Positions 21,811 to 32,730 of a DNA stretch of 64,000 nucleotides are shown piece after piece. The translations under genes and the position numbers were made by a program. A model generated the notes under the pieces. The model had not been told where the DNA came from. It saw only the letters and a list, made by a program, of their open reading frames with translations, and ran no database searches. The first letter of the stretch is position 1. Each line of letters opens with the position of its first letter. Source of the stretch: Pinus tabuliformis (Eukaryota > Streptophyta > Pinopsida > Pinales > Pinaceae); the NCBI GenBank assembly GCA_031772625.1, contig CM062804.1, positions 1,023,231,208 through 1,023,295,207 of the forward strand. Direction: 5' to 3'.

Positions 21811-22666
21811 GCCATGCATGTAATTAGGGTAAAATCAATCTCAAACTGTGAAGCCAAACCGTCACCTGCTCCTCCTCCTAAGGTCTTCTTGATTTCCTTC
21901 TTGTGTGGACACTTCGTGGCATAGTGCCCGAATTCATGACAATGGAAGCATTTAATTTTTGAAAAATATTTCTTCTTGCACCCTCGATTGGATTATGGTT
22001 TGGATTCAGATTTCTTCCTGTTTCCCTTCTTTATATTTCCAACCAATGCAATGTTTTTTTCATCCTCGCCCTTGGATGAAGTCCCATCTCTAGTATTCTT
22101 CATTATTTCGTCCTATACCAAATCGAACCATAAGCGCTCCCAATTTCGTACTCTCCCCTCCCATTCACTGAATCGTGATAACTATGCCAACTCTTGGGAA
22201 GGCTCAGAAGGGCTAGGCTTACCAAGTCTTCTTCTGGGACATTGAAACCAATTCCTCCAATTTCATCGTGACACTGAGTAAACTTGCTCAGATACTGCGG
22301 AATTGTGTCATACTTCTGCATCTTGATACTTCGAATTTTATCCTTGAGCGTCAGCTTCTTGTGGTCTCTACTATTCTCAAACAATTTTGTGAGTGCTTTC
22401 CACATCGAGAATGGAGTTTCTTTTCCATGGAGATTCGAGAAAATATGATCCCATACTCCCTCCAAGATTATTCTCTTCACCTTGGCTACATATTTCTTCC
22501 ACTTAGCAAGGTTCTAAGCATCAGATGCTTGTGACTTTTCAACACCCGACTTGATGTATTCTAGAAATCCATTTTCATCCAATACTGCCTCCATGCAATC
22601 CTTCCATGCAACAAAATTAGAGGTACCTTCCAAGGTATTTTCTAGCCTTAGTCCATTGAAGGCCAT
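21811..22666 (-). pseudogene. Copia gag
   Basis: The ATG at 22666-22664 opens a frame beginning MAFNGLRLENTLEGTSNF, followed by FVAWKDCMEAVL, a TAG at codon 51, then WDHIFSNLHGKETPFSMWKAL and DEIGGIGFNVPEEDLVSLAL. This is the gag-polypeptide (UBN2-type) domain of Ty1/copia. A frame change near 22130 leads into a Lys-rich linker and the zinc knuckle CFHCHEFGHYATKC (CX2CX4HX4C, about 21905-21950). The start lies about 90 bases after the primer-binding site. Stops and shifts make it non-functional. Confidence 0.88.
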
Positions 22667-22757
22667 CTTCTCTGCTCTGAAGAAATCTTGCTACACTAAT
22701 CTTCAAATTCGAACCTCTGAGAAACAACTTCAAATTTCCTGCTCTAATGTGAATCTA

Positions 22758-22769
22758 GCTCTGATACCA
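22758..22769 (-). promoter_or_regulatory. Initiator-Met-tRNA primer-binding site of the copia element
   Basis: Minus-strand TGGTATCAGAGC, the standard plant copia primer site, directly follows an LTR end reading TTTCTACA. It defines the element as minus-strand with its 5' LTR at higher coordinates. Confidence 0.9.
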
Positions 22770-23622
22770 TGTAGAAATTAGGCTATAGATTTGCAACTTC
22801 TCATGAAGTTTTAATCACGATCATAAGACACAAACCTACTCCATTGCTCTCAGACATTAATTCACAATTTAGAACAAAAAATCAAACATGCAAGAAGAAA
22901 TAACACACATGCAACAATTATTTTTATCTACGGAAAGAAATCTGTTGAAATATCCAATGCCTACTTGCATTAATCCAATGAATAGAGATGTCTTACAATT
23001 TCTTTTCTCAAATGAGCTCACCCTGCAAGTGCACAACCTATCTCTCTTCTCACTGAAGACCTTTGACCCAAACTTAGTCAAATTTTTCCTTGGCTCAAGC
23101 TCTTATTTCTTTGAGTTCTTCCTTGAGGAATTTCCCCCTATTATTTAGGAAATTCCTCTAATTGAATTACTCAATTCCTTAGGATGACCATCTGACTACA
23201 TGCAACACATGTACACTCAGACTAGTCTACAACTAATGTTACACTGCATTGGAATCTCCACCTCAACCTGGTAACTCGAATTCTATGCATGCACTATCTA
23301 TTATGGGTTGATTGATCAGTTAACTAGATGATCATTGAGTTTGATTGAAGTCCCACTGTTTAACTGACCTTCCACTAGTTCCTCCAAAATTTGGAACTAG
23401 TTTAACTGAAAACAACCTGAGATAACTGACCTTGATTGCTACAAATTAGCAATCACACATGCAGAACTAAAATCTAACTCCTCCAACTTGAATTTACTAA
23501 GTAAATTGGGTGACACAAACCATGTCACACAAGTTAACATCATTAAAGTTCTCTGCTAATGTGGAAAATCGAATTTTCTCAATTTAATGAAGGAAAAATA
23601 AAATTGAGAATTTCTTGCTGCA
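22770..23622 (-). repeat. Probable 5' LTR of the copia element
   Basis: The inner end (TGTAGAAATT at 22770) is set by the primer site. The outer end is uncertain: a CA at 23621-23622 before a T/A-rich run is one candidate. The matching 3' LTR is not in the window, so the end cannot be confirmed by comparison. Confidence 0.45.
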
Positions 23623-24375
23623 TTTTTTAAAAAATAAAACAATGTAAACTTTGAAACGGGAACTGATACTATTACCCGTTTTGTAGAGGTGGCAAAAAAA
23701 TGACCCGATTTTCAAAAGTGGTGATGCAGAATACACATGTTTTTTTTAGAACATGGTTTTTGGAACTTTAATTTTTTCATGTGCATTAAGTTTTAGAATG
23801 GTAGTGAATGGTAGTGATTTTCATCCTGATTTTAAAAAGTGAGTATTCTGCATCACACCTTTTTTTTAAAAGACCTATTTTTTGACTTTAAATTTTCTAG
23901 TGTGTGAAATGTAAACAATTATTTTCTAAATTTGATAGTTTTTGAAGTGGTCATTTTATTCATATTTTCTTGTTCTCTATCTTAATTTTTTTTTTTTTTA
24001 GTGGGGTTTTTATTGTTTTGCGTTTTTAAATTAGAAAGTCGATAGTTTGAATTTTAGATAATCTACACATTTATACATCCTTAATTAATTTTTCATTCCA
24101 CATGAAATAATTGTTTCTAAAAAACAACATTTTTTAACAATGGACATAAAAATAACCATTTTTAACATAAATATAACAAAAAAACTAAACGTTTTGATAA
24201 TTTTTTGCTAGAATTAACATGTCAAAATCACAATTTTTATACAAAAATATTAACTAAAAATGGTCAAATAATAGTTTTTTTTATGAAATTCATGTCAAAA
24301 AAATAATAATAACAACTTTTTTTTTTCAAAAAATAATAATTAACTAAAAAATCAATGCGAAAATCACAGTTGTGC
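23623..24375. other. AT-rich non-coding sequence
   Basis: No genes. It contains two related stretches with GTGATGCAGAATACACA-like and GAGTATTCTGCATCACAC-like wording in opposite orientation (about 23720 and 23845), suggesting a small eroded inverted repeat, plus poly-T and poly-A runs. Confidence 0.55.
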
Positions 24376-24866
24376 TCTCCCCCGCCCACCCCTCCACCGC
24401 CACCGCCCCCGCCCCCTCCCCGCGCACCCCGCCCACCCATCCCCGCCACCGCCACCGCCACTGCCCCCCGCCCTCCCCGCCCCCCCTCCACTGCCACCGC
24501 CCACCCCTCCCCCGCCACCGCCCCCTCCCCGGTCCCCCCGCCCACCCTGCCCACCCCTCCACCCACACCGCCCCCTCCCCGCCCACCGCCACCGCCCCCT
24601 GCCCGCCCACGCCGCCCACCCATCCCCCGCCACCGCCCCCTCCCCCCCCCCGCCCACCCGGCCCACCCCTCCCCGCTCACCCATCCCCCAAGACCGCCCC
24701 CTCCCGGCCCCCTTTCCCACCCCTCCACCACCACCGCCCCCTCCCCGGCCACCCCTCCCTCTCCCCCTCCCCCGCCCCCTCCGCGGCAGCGGCACCCCCA
24801 GGCCGCCTCGCCCCATCGCCAGTCGGGCGGGGCGGGGCGGCCCGGGGGTGGCGCTGCGCGGATCTA
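24376..24866. repeat. C-rich low-complexity tract
   Basis: Nearly 500 bases made of CCACCGCC, CCCTCCCC and CGCCCACCC variants on the plus strand, in an otherwise AT-rich region. Long frames open on both strands only because stop codons are scarce; they would encode Pro- or Gly/Arg-rich runs and I do not call them genes. The right end (24780-24866) changes to GCAGCGGCACCCCC..GGGGGTGGCGCTGC, which is self-complementary and related to the hairpin at 28264-28481 and the fragment at 31965-32010. Confidence 0.85.
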
Positions 24867-25071
24867 GAACACATCTACCCAAATCTTCAAGTAATTTCGA
24901 ATCAAACAATGAATACTTTATTCTCCCACCTTCACATGCAATTGTTTTATTTCTAGACGCACGTTAGGAGGGACAATGTTGAAAATGGATCCACCTTTTT
25001 TAAGAGTTGATCTAGTCTATATACTCGTCGCACTTCATTTAATCCCATTCTCTTCTCTTAAACTTCTCTTT

Positions 25072-25443
25072 TCATTCCTTTTTTTCTAGTTTGTTTCCTC
25101 CTATTTGAATTCTCTCACGCATCCCCCTAGCAACTTCCCCTGAATCCTTCTTCTTATTCCAAGAATGGAGGTGAGACACCTCTTTAGTCTTCCTAGTCAG
25201 AATTTGCCTCCAAAATTTCTTAGGAGCTAGCTTAGAGAGGTGTAAGAGATTCCCTTGTCTTTGACGAATGTATTGTCTCTTTTTCCTTTTAGTTAGGGAT
25301 TTATATATTTTTATCTTGTCCATTTTAAGAGATTCATCAAGAGCTTCCTTAATTGCTCTCCTCGCACTTTTACACTCTTTGCCATACCATGGATTGGTTT
25401 TGCTATTTCTTTTATTATTTGATATAGGAAAAATAATTTGCAA
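25072..25443 (-). pseudogene. LINE fragment (endonuclease-RT linker), left arm
   Basis: A 123-codon frame contains NPWYGKECKSARRAIKEAL, RKKRQYIRQRQGN and KLAPKKFWRQILTRKTKE. This matches the segment between the endonuclease and RT domains of plant non-LTR retrotransposons. No endonuclease catalytic motif or RT YxDD is present, so it is an internal scrap. It lies at the outer end of the left inverted-repeat arm; its mirror copy is at 30999-31358. Confidence 0.7.
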
Positions 25444-26341
25444 AATTTGATAACTAATTCTCTAAATCCCTTTCCAAGACTAACACTTGAAAAATCAATT
25501 AGGTAACAAACATGCTATTAGATAGAACTATTTGTTTCTTTATTTCACCAAACCAAATTGAAAAAATAATTTTATAAATTAAAAATCAATAATACAATCT
25601 TAGAAGCAGTTTAAACCTATTATTATAATCATGATGTGAAATTGAATAGCTAGATTCTTAGCACATCTAATATTCTCTTTTATTCTGCTATCAATGATAT
25701 CATATTTTCCAACGTTTGATACATTGTGCAAGGCCTATCTATATAAAAGGATCATGAAATACAAAAAATGGAGAACCTTTTCCCACGAGCATGTGTGTGC
25801 TTGACACAATAATACTTGCAACAACAAATATTCAATAAGATGCAGACACTTTTAAATTGGTTGTAATTTGGAGAACCTGATCTTTTTTCAACCTTTTGAA
25901 CTCATTTCTGTATCAGCCATAGCCAATATTATGCTTTGACTTCCTTAAAATTTTCAATGGTTAGAAGAATAAATTACTGATTAGCAGAAATAGTAAGATA
26001 TGTACAATTTTGGTTTTGTTAATATCACAGTTATGAGATCAAATTACATGTTATAAGTTTAGAAATTTAATTTAAGACATCATTAAATCATTATCCAATA
26101 TAGCATACAACATTTAACCTTATAAATAGTGTTTTATTAGCACAGGGTCCGCATTAAATATATTATTTACTTCTTCCAAATCATCTGGGGAGGGTTTCAA
26201 ATGGTCTGCCTTCCATACTCTACATGCAGAAAATACATTCCAAATAAGATTTAATTTTATAAATAGTGTTTTTGTTAGTACAGGGTCCATATTAAATATA
26301 TTACTTACTTTTTTAAATCGTTATACGTCTTTACAAAAAAA
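25096..26341 (+). repeat. Left arm of a 1.25-kb inverted repeat
   Basis: The reverse complement of this arm matches 30106-31350 nearly base for base, from CCTCCTATTTGAATTCTCTC at the outer end to GTTATACGTCTTTACAAAAA at the inner end. It includes the LINE fragment and an internal pair of ~65-base direct repeats (26129 and 26256, around TATAAATAGTGTTTT..AGGGTCC). Just inside the arm, GCAGTGACATCATTACCA occurs twice (26349-26386). Confidence 0.9.
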
Positions 26342-26876
26342 GAAAAAGGCAGTGACATCATTACCAACGCAGTGACATCATTACCATGCAACTCTTGTGT
26401 TATAAAGAATACGAAATTCAAATATAAAAGTGTTTATGAATATCAAATATAAAAAATTATATATATCGTATAATTTTTTATTATACACTTTTTATACTTT
26501 AAAATTCGCATATTTTAAAGCTCCAAATTACTTTTCCATTATTCTAGAGTCGTATAAGACAACCAAGTTGAATAATCAAACACCAACTGGAAACTAAAAG
26601 TCCGATATCTTGCGAGAAAACTACAGCGTTGTACTTAATATGTTATTTCTCAAGTGATTCTCTGTATTCTATGTTTTTAAAAATTCCTAACTAAGAAGTT
26701 ATTTGCTAAACCAACCAAAAACCGAGACAATCAGGCACAAAATCATGACAATTTGTAATAAAACAATAACTAATATACTGTATACAATATTGAGGAAAGC
26801 TTGATGATGGTAATACAGCAAGGAGAAAAAACTAAAATATTCAGTACCGTAGCAAATAATCCGTCTGAATATATAA
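26342..26876. other. Loop segment, no gene seen
   Basis: AT-rich sequence between the left arm and the first direct repeat. No open frame or known motif seen. Confidence 0.5.
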
Positions 26877-27768
26877 ACTAGAGCTGGAGCTTGTGAGCTC
26901 TAGTTCATCCATAATATATATGGATATTGATCATTGTTTTTCAATAAAACATGGTTCTGGCCTTGTATCATACACATTGATCATATAATTGTTAATATCT
27001 TTTAATGAAGCCACATGATTCGATATATTTAAATTATAACCAAATCTCATTGCAATAACAGGATTCATGATACACTCATAACAAATAAGTAATATTTTAC
27101 TGTGTCAATAGTTTATTCCGTTGATCAGTTTATGAATGTGGTATTAAATTTACTATTCGACATACCACTTGTGATCATCATTATGTCATTAACCGAGATC
27201 CTTCCATATTAATCTACACCTTAGTGTGGGAATTGCTAGAGCAACCACGTATGGTACTTTTGATTTATCAAACAACGTTTGAGACGAATTTTGGGAAAGC
27301 AACAACGGAAATTAATCCAGGGTTAGCTTATTGACTTTATTTTACGTTTACCAAAATCTATTTATTCCAATGTTTGTGCGGTTCTACGCTGTCTGTTCTA
27401 GGGTTGGCTTCTCTCTGACATTATCGCACAGTTCACCTATATGAGAGAATGAACTTACTTTTTATGCATTTTGTCTCTTATCTGCCGAGATAAATCTCAT
27501 TTTTAACTTTCTATCAGTTTCAAACGAAGGTAAATAACTTTGATTCTCTTCTGGAATTTTCATGTTTTCTTATTCACAACTTAAATCTTATATTAGTAGC
27601 ATTTTTTAATTTAATTTAATTTTATATTTCTCGCTCTATGCTTGCAAAGCGGTAGAAAGCTCCTCCTCTTCTTCTTTGAAAGATTCGTTTAGTGTTAAAA
27701 TTTAAAAACCCTAACAATTGGTTTTTGCTTGCGGTAATTTGTCAATTCTGAACCAAGATGGAAAGTGA
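26877..27768 (+). repeat. Direct repeat 1: promoter/5'UTR-like sequence
   Basis: It matches 28456-29343 almost exactly, from GAGCTTGTGAGCTCTAGTTC to CAAGATGGAAAGTGA. It contains CT-rich and CCCTAA motifs near the end, typical of plant leaders, and terminates inside the first codons of the exon at 27758. At its left end a remnant of the GC-rich hairpin survives (AACTAGAGCT plus GGAGCTTGTGAGCTC) with the middle missing. Confidence 0.85.
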
Positions 27769-27816
27769 CTACAAGATTGAAATTCCCTTCACGTCTCATG
27801 TACCAACACAGTTCAG
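27758..27816 (+). pseudogene. First exon of an unidentified gene (captured 5' end)
   Basis: The ATG at 27758 sits in a good plant context (ACCAAGATGG) and opens MESDYKIEIPFTSHVPTQF, ending at CAG/GTAAAA, a textbook 5' splice site at 27816/27817. The codons look like real protein sequence rather than repeat. I do not recognise the protein. No continuing exon is seen before the GC-rich hairpin at 28264. In the second direct repeat only the first three codons plus two bases survive. It is most likely a gene fragment carried in the inverted-repeat structure. A far-away next exon cannot be excluded. Confidence 0.45.
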
Positions 27817-28263
27817 GTAAAAATTTTCATTCTATGCTTCATATCTTTCGGTCGTTATATTTTTGAAACGACAATATAGAGTCGCTATGTTCTTCACTGC
27901 TTTTATGGTGAACTAAAACGTTCTGGGTTGTATATAAAAATGGTATTTATAACTCTTCTATGGCATAATTTCCTTTCAATCCTTTCGAATATTTATTAAC
28001 TATTACTGCTTAGTAAGAACCCTCTTCACTTTAGGGTTCTTAGGCTTCTTCCAACGACCTAAATTTCGTAATTTGTAATGATACAAATTTCCTTTCTACC
28101 TTTGTAATTTTTTTTTTTACAAAGGTACCTCGGAAGTGCTCTCCATAACCTTATTACAGCATGTACCGTTTCAGGGTTTTAAACTCTGTAGTTTTCTTCT
28201 TTTTTTTACGTAATAATTTTAGGAAAAGAGATGTGTTCTTAAGCTCCGAAGCTCAATTGGGAT
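27817..28263 (+). other. Intron-like sequence after the captured exon
   Basis: T-rich, begins GTAAAAATTTTCATT, and holds no open frame. It ends at the outer base of the GC-rich hairpin. Confidence 0.4.
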
Positions 28264-28481
28264 GAACTAGAGCTCACAAGCTCCGAAGCCGGTACAGGTC
28301 GATTCCCGGAATCGACCCGCCGCCGGTCGGGCTGGGCAGAGCGGCGCAGCGCCACCCCCGCGCCGCGCCGCCCCGCCGGACCGGCGGCGGGTCGATTGCG
28401 CCGCCCCGCCCCGCCCGACCGGCGGCGGGTCGATTCCGGGAATCGACCCGTACCGGCTTCGGAGCTTGTGAGCTCTAGTTC
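28264..28481. repeat. GC-rich 218-base hairpin element
   Basis: The left arm starts GAACTAGAGCTCACAAGCTC and the right arm ends GAGCTTGTGAGCTCTAGTTC. The arms (about 68 bases each) are complementary nearly throughout, including CGAAGCCGGTAC and GTCGATTCC.GGAATCGACCCG. The loop is almost pure G/C and contains further short GGCGGCGGGTCGATT repeats. It has the shape of a MITE or foldback element and encodes nothing. Related GC-rich pieces occur at 24780-24866 and 31965-32010. Confidence 0.8.
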
Positions 28482-29343
28482 ATCGATAATATATATGGAT
28501 ATTGATCATTGTTTTTTAATAAAACATGGTTCTGGCCTTGTATCATACACATTGATCATATAATTGTTAATATCTTTTAATGAAGCCACATGATTAGATA
28601 TATTTAAATTATAACCAAATCTCATTGCAATAACACGATTCATGATACACTCATAACAAATAAGTAATATTTTACTGTGTCAATAGTTTATTCCGTTGAT
28701 TAGTTTATGAATGTGGTATTAAACTTACTATTCGACATACCACTTGTGATCATCATTATGTCATTAACCGAGATCCTTCCATACTAATCTACACCTCAGT
28801 GTGGGAATTGCTAGAGCAACGAGGTATGGTACTTTTGATTTATCAAACAACGTTTGAGACGAATTTTGGGAAAGCAACAACGGAAATTAATCCAGGGTTA
28901 GCTTATTGACTTTATTTTTACGTTTACCAAAATCTATTTATTCCAATGTTTGTGCGGTTCTACGCTGTCTGTTCTAGGGTTGGCTTCTCTCTGACATTAT
29001 CGCACAGTTCACCTATATGAGAGCATGAACTTACTTTTTATGCATTTTGTCTCTTATCTGCCGAGATAAATCTCATTTTTAACTTTCTATCAGTTTCAAA
29101 CGAAGGTAAATAACTTTGATTCTCTTCTGGAATTTTCATGTTTTCTTATTCACAACTTAAATCTTATATTAGTAGCATTTTTTAATTTAATTTAATTTTA
29201 TATTTCTCGCTCTATGCTTGCAAAGCGGTAGAAAGCTCCTCCTCTTCTTCTTTGAAAGATTCGTTTAGTGTTAAAATTTAAAAACCCTAACAATTGGTTT
29301 TTGCTTGCGGTAATTGCTCAATTCTGAACCAAGATGGAAAGTG
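28456..29343 (+). repeat. Direct repeat 2: promoter/5'UTR-like sequence
   Basis: Nearly identical to 26877-27768, with only a handful of differences seen (for example CATCGATAAT for CATCCATAAT). It stops after ATGGAAAGTGA and runs into unrelated AT-rich DNA. Its left end overlaps the right arm of the hairpin. Confidence 0.85.
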
Positions 29344-30105
29344 AGACGCTTCTGCAATAGAGTAAGGGAAGAAAAAATAAATTAAATTTAAAAGTTAAAA
29401 TCATAATAAAATATTCATTTTATATGTAAAAGAATTGAAATTTCAATATTATTTTCACATGACTATAGTGTGACGACAATTTTATTTTTCTATAATTATA
29501 AAATGTATGATAATTTAATTACCAATTTCAGTTATATAATTATTAATGATTATTATATATCGATGTAATGTATGGACTTATCATCAGAACTATTATAATA
29601 GTTAAACTAATTAGTTGCGATTCATGAGGAATAGACTTTCACTATCTAGACAAATAATATGCAATAAAAAATCCATTTTTTTAACATATTACTGGATTTT
29701 TATGGGTGCTAGATGGTGAACATTAATAAGGAAATAGCAATCATCAGAAATTTATATAAATATTTCTTTATTATCTATTAATTAAATATTTTTCTTTCTC
29801 AACCATACACATATCTATGATGTTGTAATTAATACTAAAATAAATAAAAAAATAATAATTAAATTATTAAAATAAAATAAAAACACAATAACACACCACC
29901 TTATTTCCAAAAAGATGGATACATACCACTCCCTCAACAGCAAATGTAAGTGATCTTCCTCTGTTACCAAACAATATATCACATCTCAGATAACTAGAAA
30001 TCACATTGAATCCAAGAAGCTGGTTTAGTATTATCGTGTTTGTCTGGGCAATCCATCTGTGGAAACCACTTCACCCGGAGCTCTGGATCTTTTAATATAG
30101 AGCTT
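29344..30105. other. AT-rich loop segment
   Basis: No gene. Mostly A/T with short AATAATTAAATT runs, ending at the start of the right inverted-repeat arm. Confidence 0.55.
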
Positions 30106-31350
30106 TTTTTGTAAAGATGTATAACGATTTAAAAAAGTAAGTAATATATTTAATGTGGATCCTGTACTAACAAAAACACTATTTATAAAATTAAATCTTA
30201 TTTGGAATGTATTTTCTGCATGTAGCGTATGGAAGGCAGACCATTTGAAACCCTCCCCAGATGATTTGGAAGAAGTAAATAATATATTTAATGCGGACCC
30301 TGTGCTAATAAAACACTATTTATAAGGTTAAATGTTGTATGCTATATTGGATAATGATTTAATGATGTCTTAAATTAAATTTCTAAACTTATAACATGTA
30401 ATTTGATCTCATAACTATGATATTAACAAAACCAAAATTGTACATATCTTACTATTTCTGCTAATCAGTAATTTATTCTTCTAACCATTGAAAATTTTAA
30501 GGAATTCAAAGCATAATATTGGCTATCGCTGATACAGAAATGAGTTCAAAAGGTTGAAAAAAGATCAGGTTCTCTAAATTACAACCAATTTAAAAGTGTC
30601 TGCATCTTATTGAATATTTGTTGTTGCAAGTATTATTGTGTCAAGCACACACATGCTCGTGGGAAAAGGTTCTCCATTTTTTGTATTTCATGATCCTTTT
30701 ATATAGATAGGCCTTGCACAATGTATCAAACATTGGAAAATATGATATCATTGATAGCAGAATAAAAGAGAATATTAGATGTGCTAAGAATCTAGCTATT
30801 CAATTTCACATCATGATTATAATAATAGGTTTAAACTTCTTCTAAGATTGTATTATTGATTTTTAATTTATAAAATTATTTTTTCAATTTGGTTTGGTGA
30901 AATAAAGAAACAAATAGTTCTATCTAATAGCATGTTTGTTACCTAATTGATTTTTCAAGTGTTAGTCTTGGAAAGGGATTTAGAGAATTAGTTATCAAAT
31001 TTTGCAAATTATTTTTCCTATATCAAATAATAAAAGAAATAGCAAAACCAATCCATGGTATGACAAAGAGTGTAAAAGTGCGAGGAGAGCAATTAAGGAA
31101 GCTCTTGATGAATCTCTTAAAATGGACAAGATAAAAATATATAAAGCCCTAACTAAAAGGAAAAAGAGGCAATACATTCGTCAAAGACAAGGGAATTTCT
31201 TACACCTCTCTAAGCTAGCTCCTAAGAAATTTTGGAGGCAAATTCTGACTAGGAAGACTAAAGAGGTGTCTCACCTCCATTCTTGGAATAAGAAGAAGGA
31301 TTCAGGGGAAGTTGCTAGGGGGATGCATGAGAGAATTCAAATAGGAGGAT
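30106..31350 (-). repeat. Right arm of the 1.25-kb inverted repeat
   Basis: Reverse complement of 25096-26341, with about 3.76 kb between the arms. The few differences change single residues in the LINE frame (for example Gly to Asp, Ser to Ala, Leu to Phe). The match ends at ATAGGAGGA near 31350. The outer flanks are unrelated. Confidence 0.9.
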
Positions 31351-31358
31351 TCTCATAG
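30999..31358 (+). pseudogene. LINE fragment (endonuclease-RT linker), right arm
   Basis: The frame encodes the same segment as 25072-25443 (NPWYDKECKSARRAIKEAL, RKKRQYIRQRQGN, KFWRQILTRKTKE) and is open for about 118 codons. Both copies remain open although they are fragments, which suggests the arms were duplicated recently rather than kept by selection. Confidence 0.7.
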
Positions 31359-32010
31359 ATATGATTGCGCTTAGTTAAAAAACAACCGTGCATATTCATT
31401 GAACCCTTATGCTTTGGAACAATACAAATATTAGGATTGGATAAGTTCTTTAGTGATGCATACGCCCTTTGGTTGGAAGTCCTCACATGTATAGTGTATT
31501 GCAAGACCATATTACACTTCATGGACTCTTAAAGACTATTGTAATATATTGTATTTTATTATATGATACTGTGAAGGATGCCTCTTAGGTCAGCAATGGT
31601 CCAAGTAGCATGTTTTTGAAAAATTAATTGTATATATTAAATTTGTTATTTATTATGTGAATGTTTGAGCAACGATATCTATATTTGGTCGAGCTCTATT
31701 ATTTTGTCTGTACTCCAATTATATATAGTTAGCATTATAGTTTTGATGAAAATTTTAAGGTGACGTTAGGTTGCCTTCGCATCCCCGACTACAGGTTTCG
31801 AGGGTGGACGTCAGCTTGTATGTGCGATACAACGGACAGAGAGACAGTATGCGACAGAGAGACTCGGCAAAGTGAAAAGACGCAAACATTCTCCATTGAC
31901 GGGCAGCTTGGGTTTTACCAATTCCACGCATCAAATGACGATCCACATTACCAATTCCACGCAGCGGCACCCCCGGGCCGCCCCGCCCCGCCGGACCGAC
32001 GGCGGGTCGA
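31351..32010. other. Unassigned segment with GC-rich scrap
   Basis: AT-rich until about 31755, then more balanced sequence with TTACCAATTCCACGCA twice (31916 and 31949). From about 31965 to 32010, GCGGCACCCCCGGGCCGCC and GGCGGGTCGATTCC repeat the interior of the 28264-28481 hairpin. No gene seen. Confidence 0.5.
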
Positions 32011-32280
32011 TTCCAGTATCAACACTTTCGTTCTGAAGCTATATTTTGCAGGAAAATTTCGTAGAAAATTTCGTAGTCACTGCCATTTTTAAAACAGCCG
32101 CAAAATTGACACCTAAAAAAAAAATCATTATTCCAGTATCAACACTTTCGTTCTGAAGCTATATTTTGCAGGAAAATTTCGTAGAAAATTTCGTAGTCAC
32201 TGCCATTTCTAAAACAGCCGCAAAATTGACACCTAAAAAAAAAAACATCGTTCCAGTGTACACACTTTTCGTTTTGAGCA
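32011..32280 (+). repeat. 120-base tandem duplication plus partial third unit
   Basis: Units at 32011-32130 and 32131-32250 both start TTCCAGTATCAACACTTTCG and end in an A-run; they differ at a few positions. A diverged third start (TTCCAGTGTACACAC) follows at 32251. Confidence 0.9.
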
Positions 32281-32730
32281 CTGTTTTTGTGGTTTTTTTG
32301 GGGTTTTTGGGCCAGAGTTCCCGTTTTGAGTTTATAGTTCTCGTTTCAAAGTTTAATTTGTTATAAGGTAAACAAACTCATAGTACTATACATGTTCTCC
32401 CTATTATGTACCTAAGCACTAACAAGGTAAAATTTTTCTATCATAAAAATAGTTATAGGCTTCAAATTATACCATATGAGTCAAATCATGCATAAACATA
32501 TTTGTTAAAGCCATTATATATTAATAGTTGAGTACATATCAAATTTTATTAGGCATAATAATGTCTAGACAACACATAGGATTAAATGGCCCTTGGAAAA
32601 TGTTCACTTGCTCAATTTAGCCTTCGTATACTTAAACTAAGAGCCTAATGCTTTGTATAGAGTTAATAGGAACATTTAGCTTTAACACATTGTACCAAGC
32701 CACCAACAGAAGACCCACAAATGGAGACAT
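32281..32730. other. Non-coding, AT-rich
   Basis: No open frame with recognisable content. GTTTTGAG/GGTTTTT repeats at 32265-32345. Confidence 0.5.

Noticed and set aside
24264-24956. Several long overlapping frames on both strands encoding Pro-rich or Gly/Arg-rich proteins
   Set aside because: They arise from the C-rich low-complexity tract, where stop codons are rare in all frames. No domain is visible.
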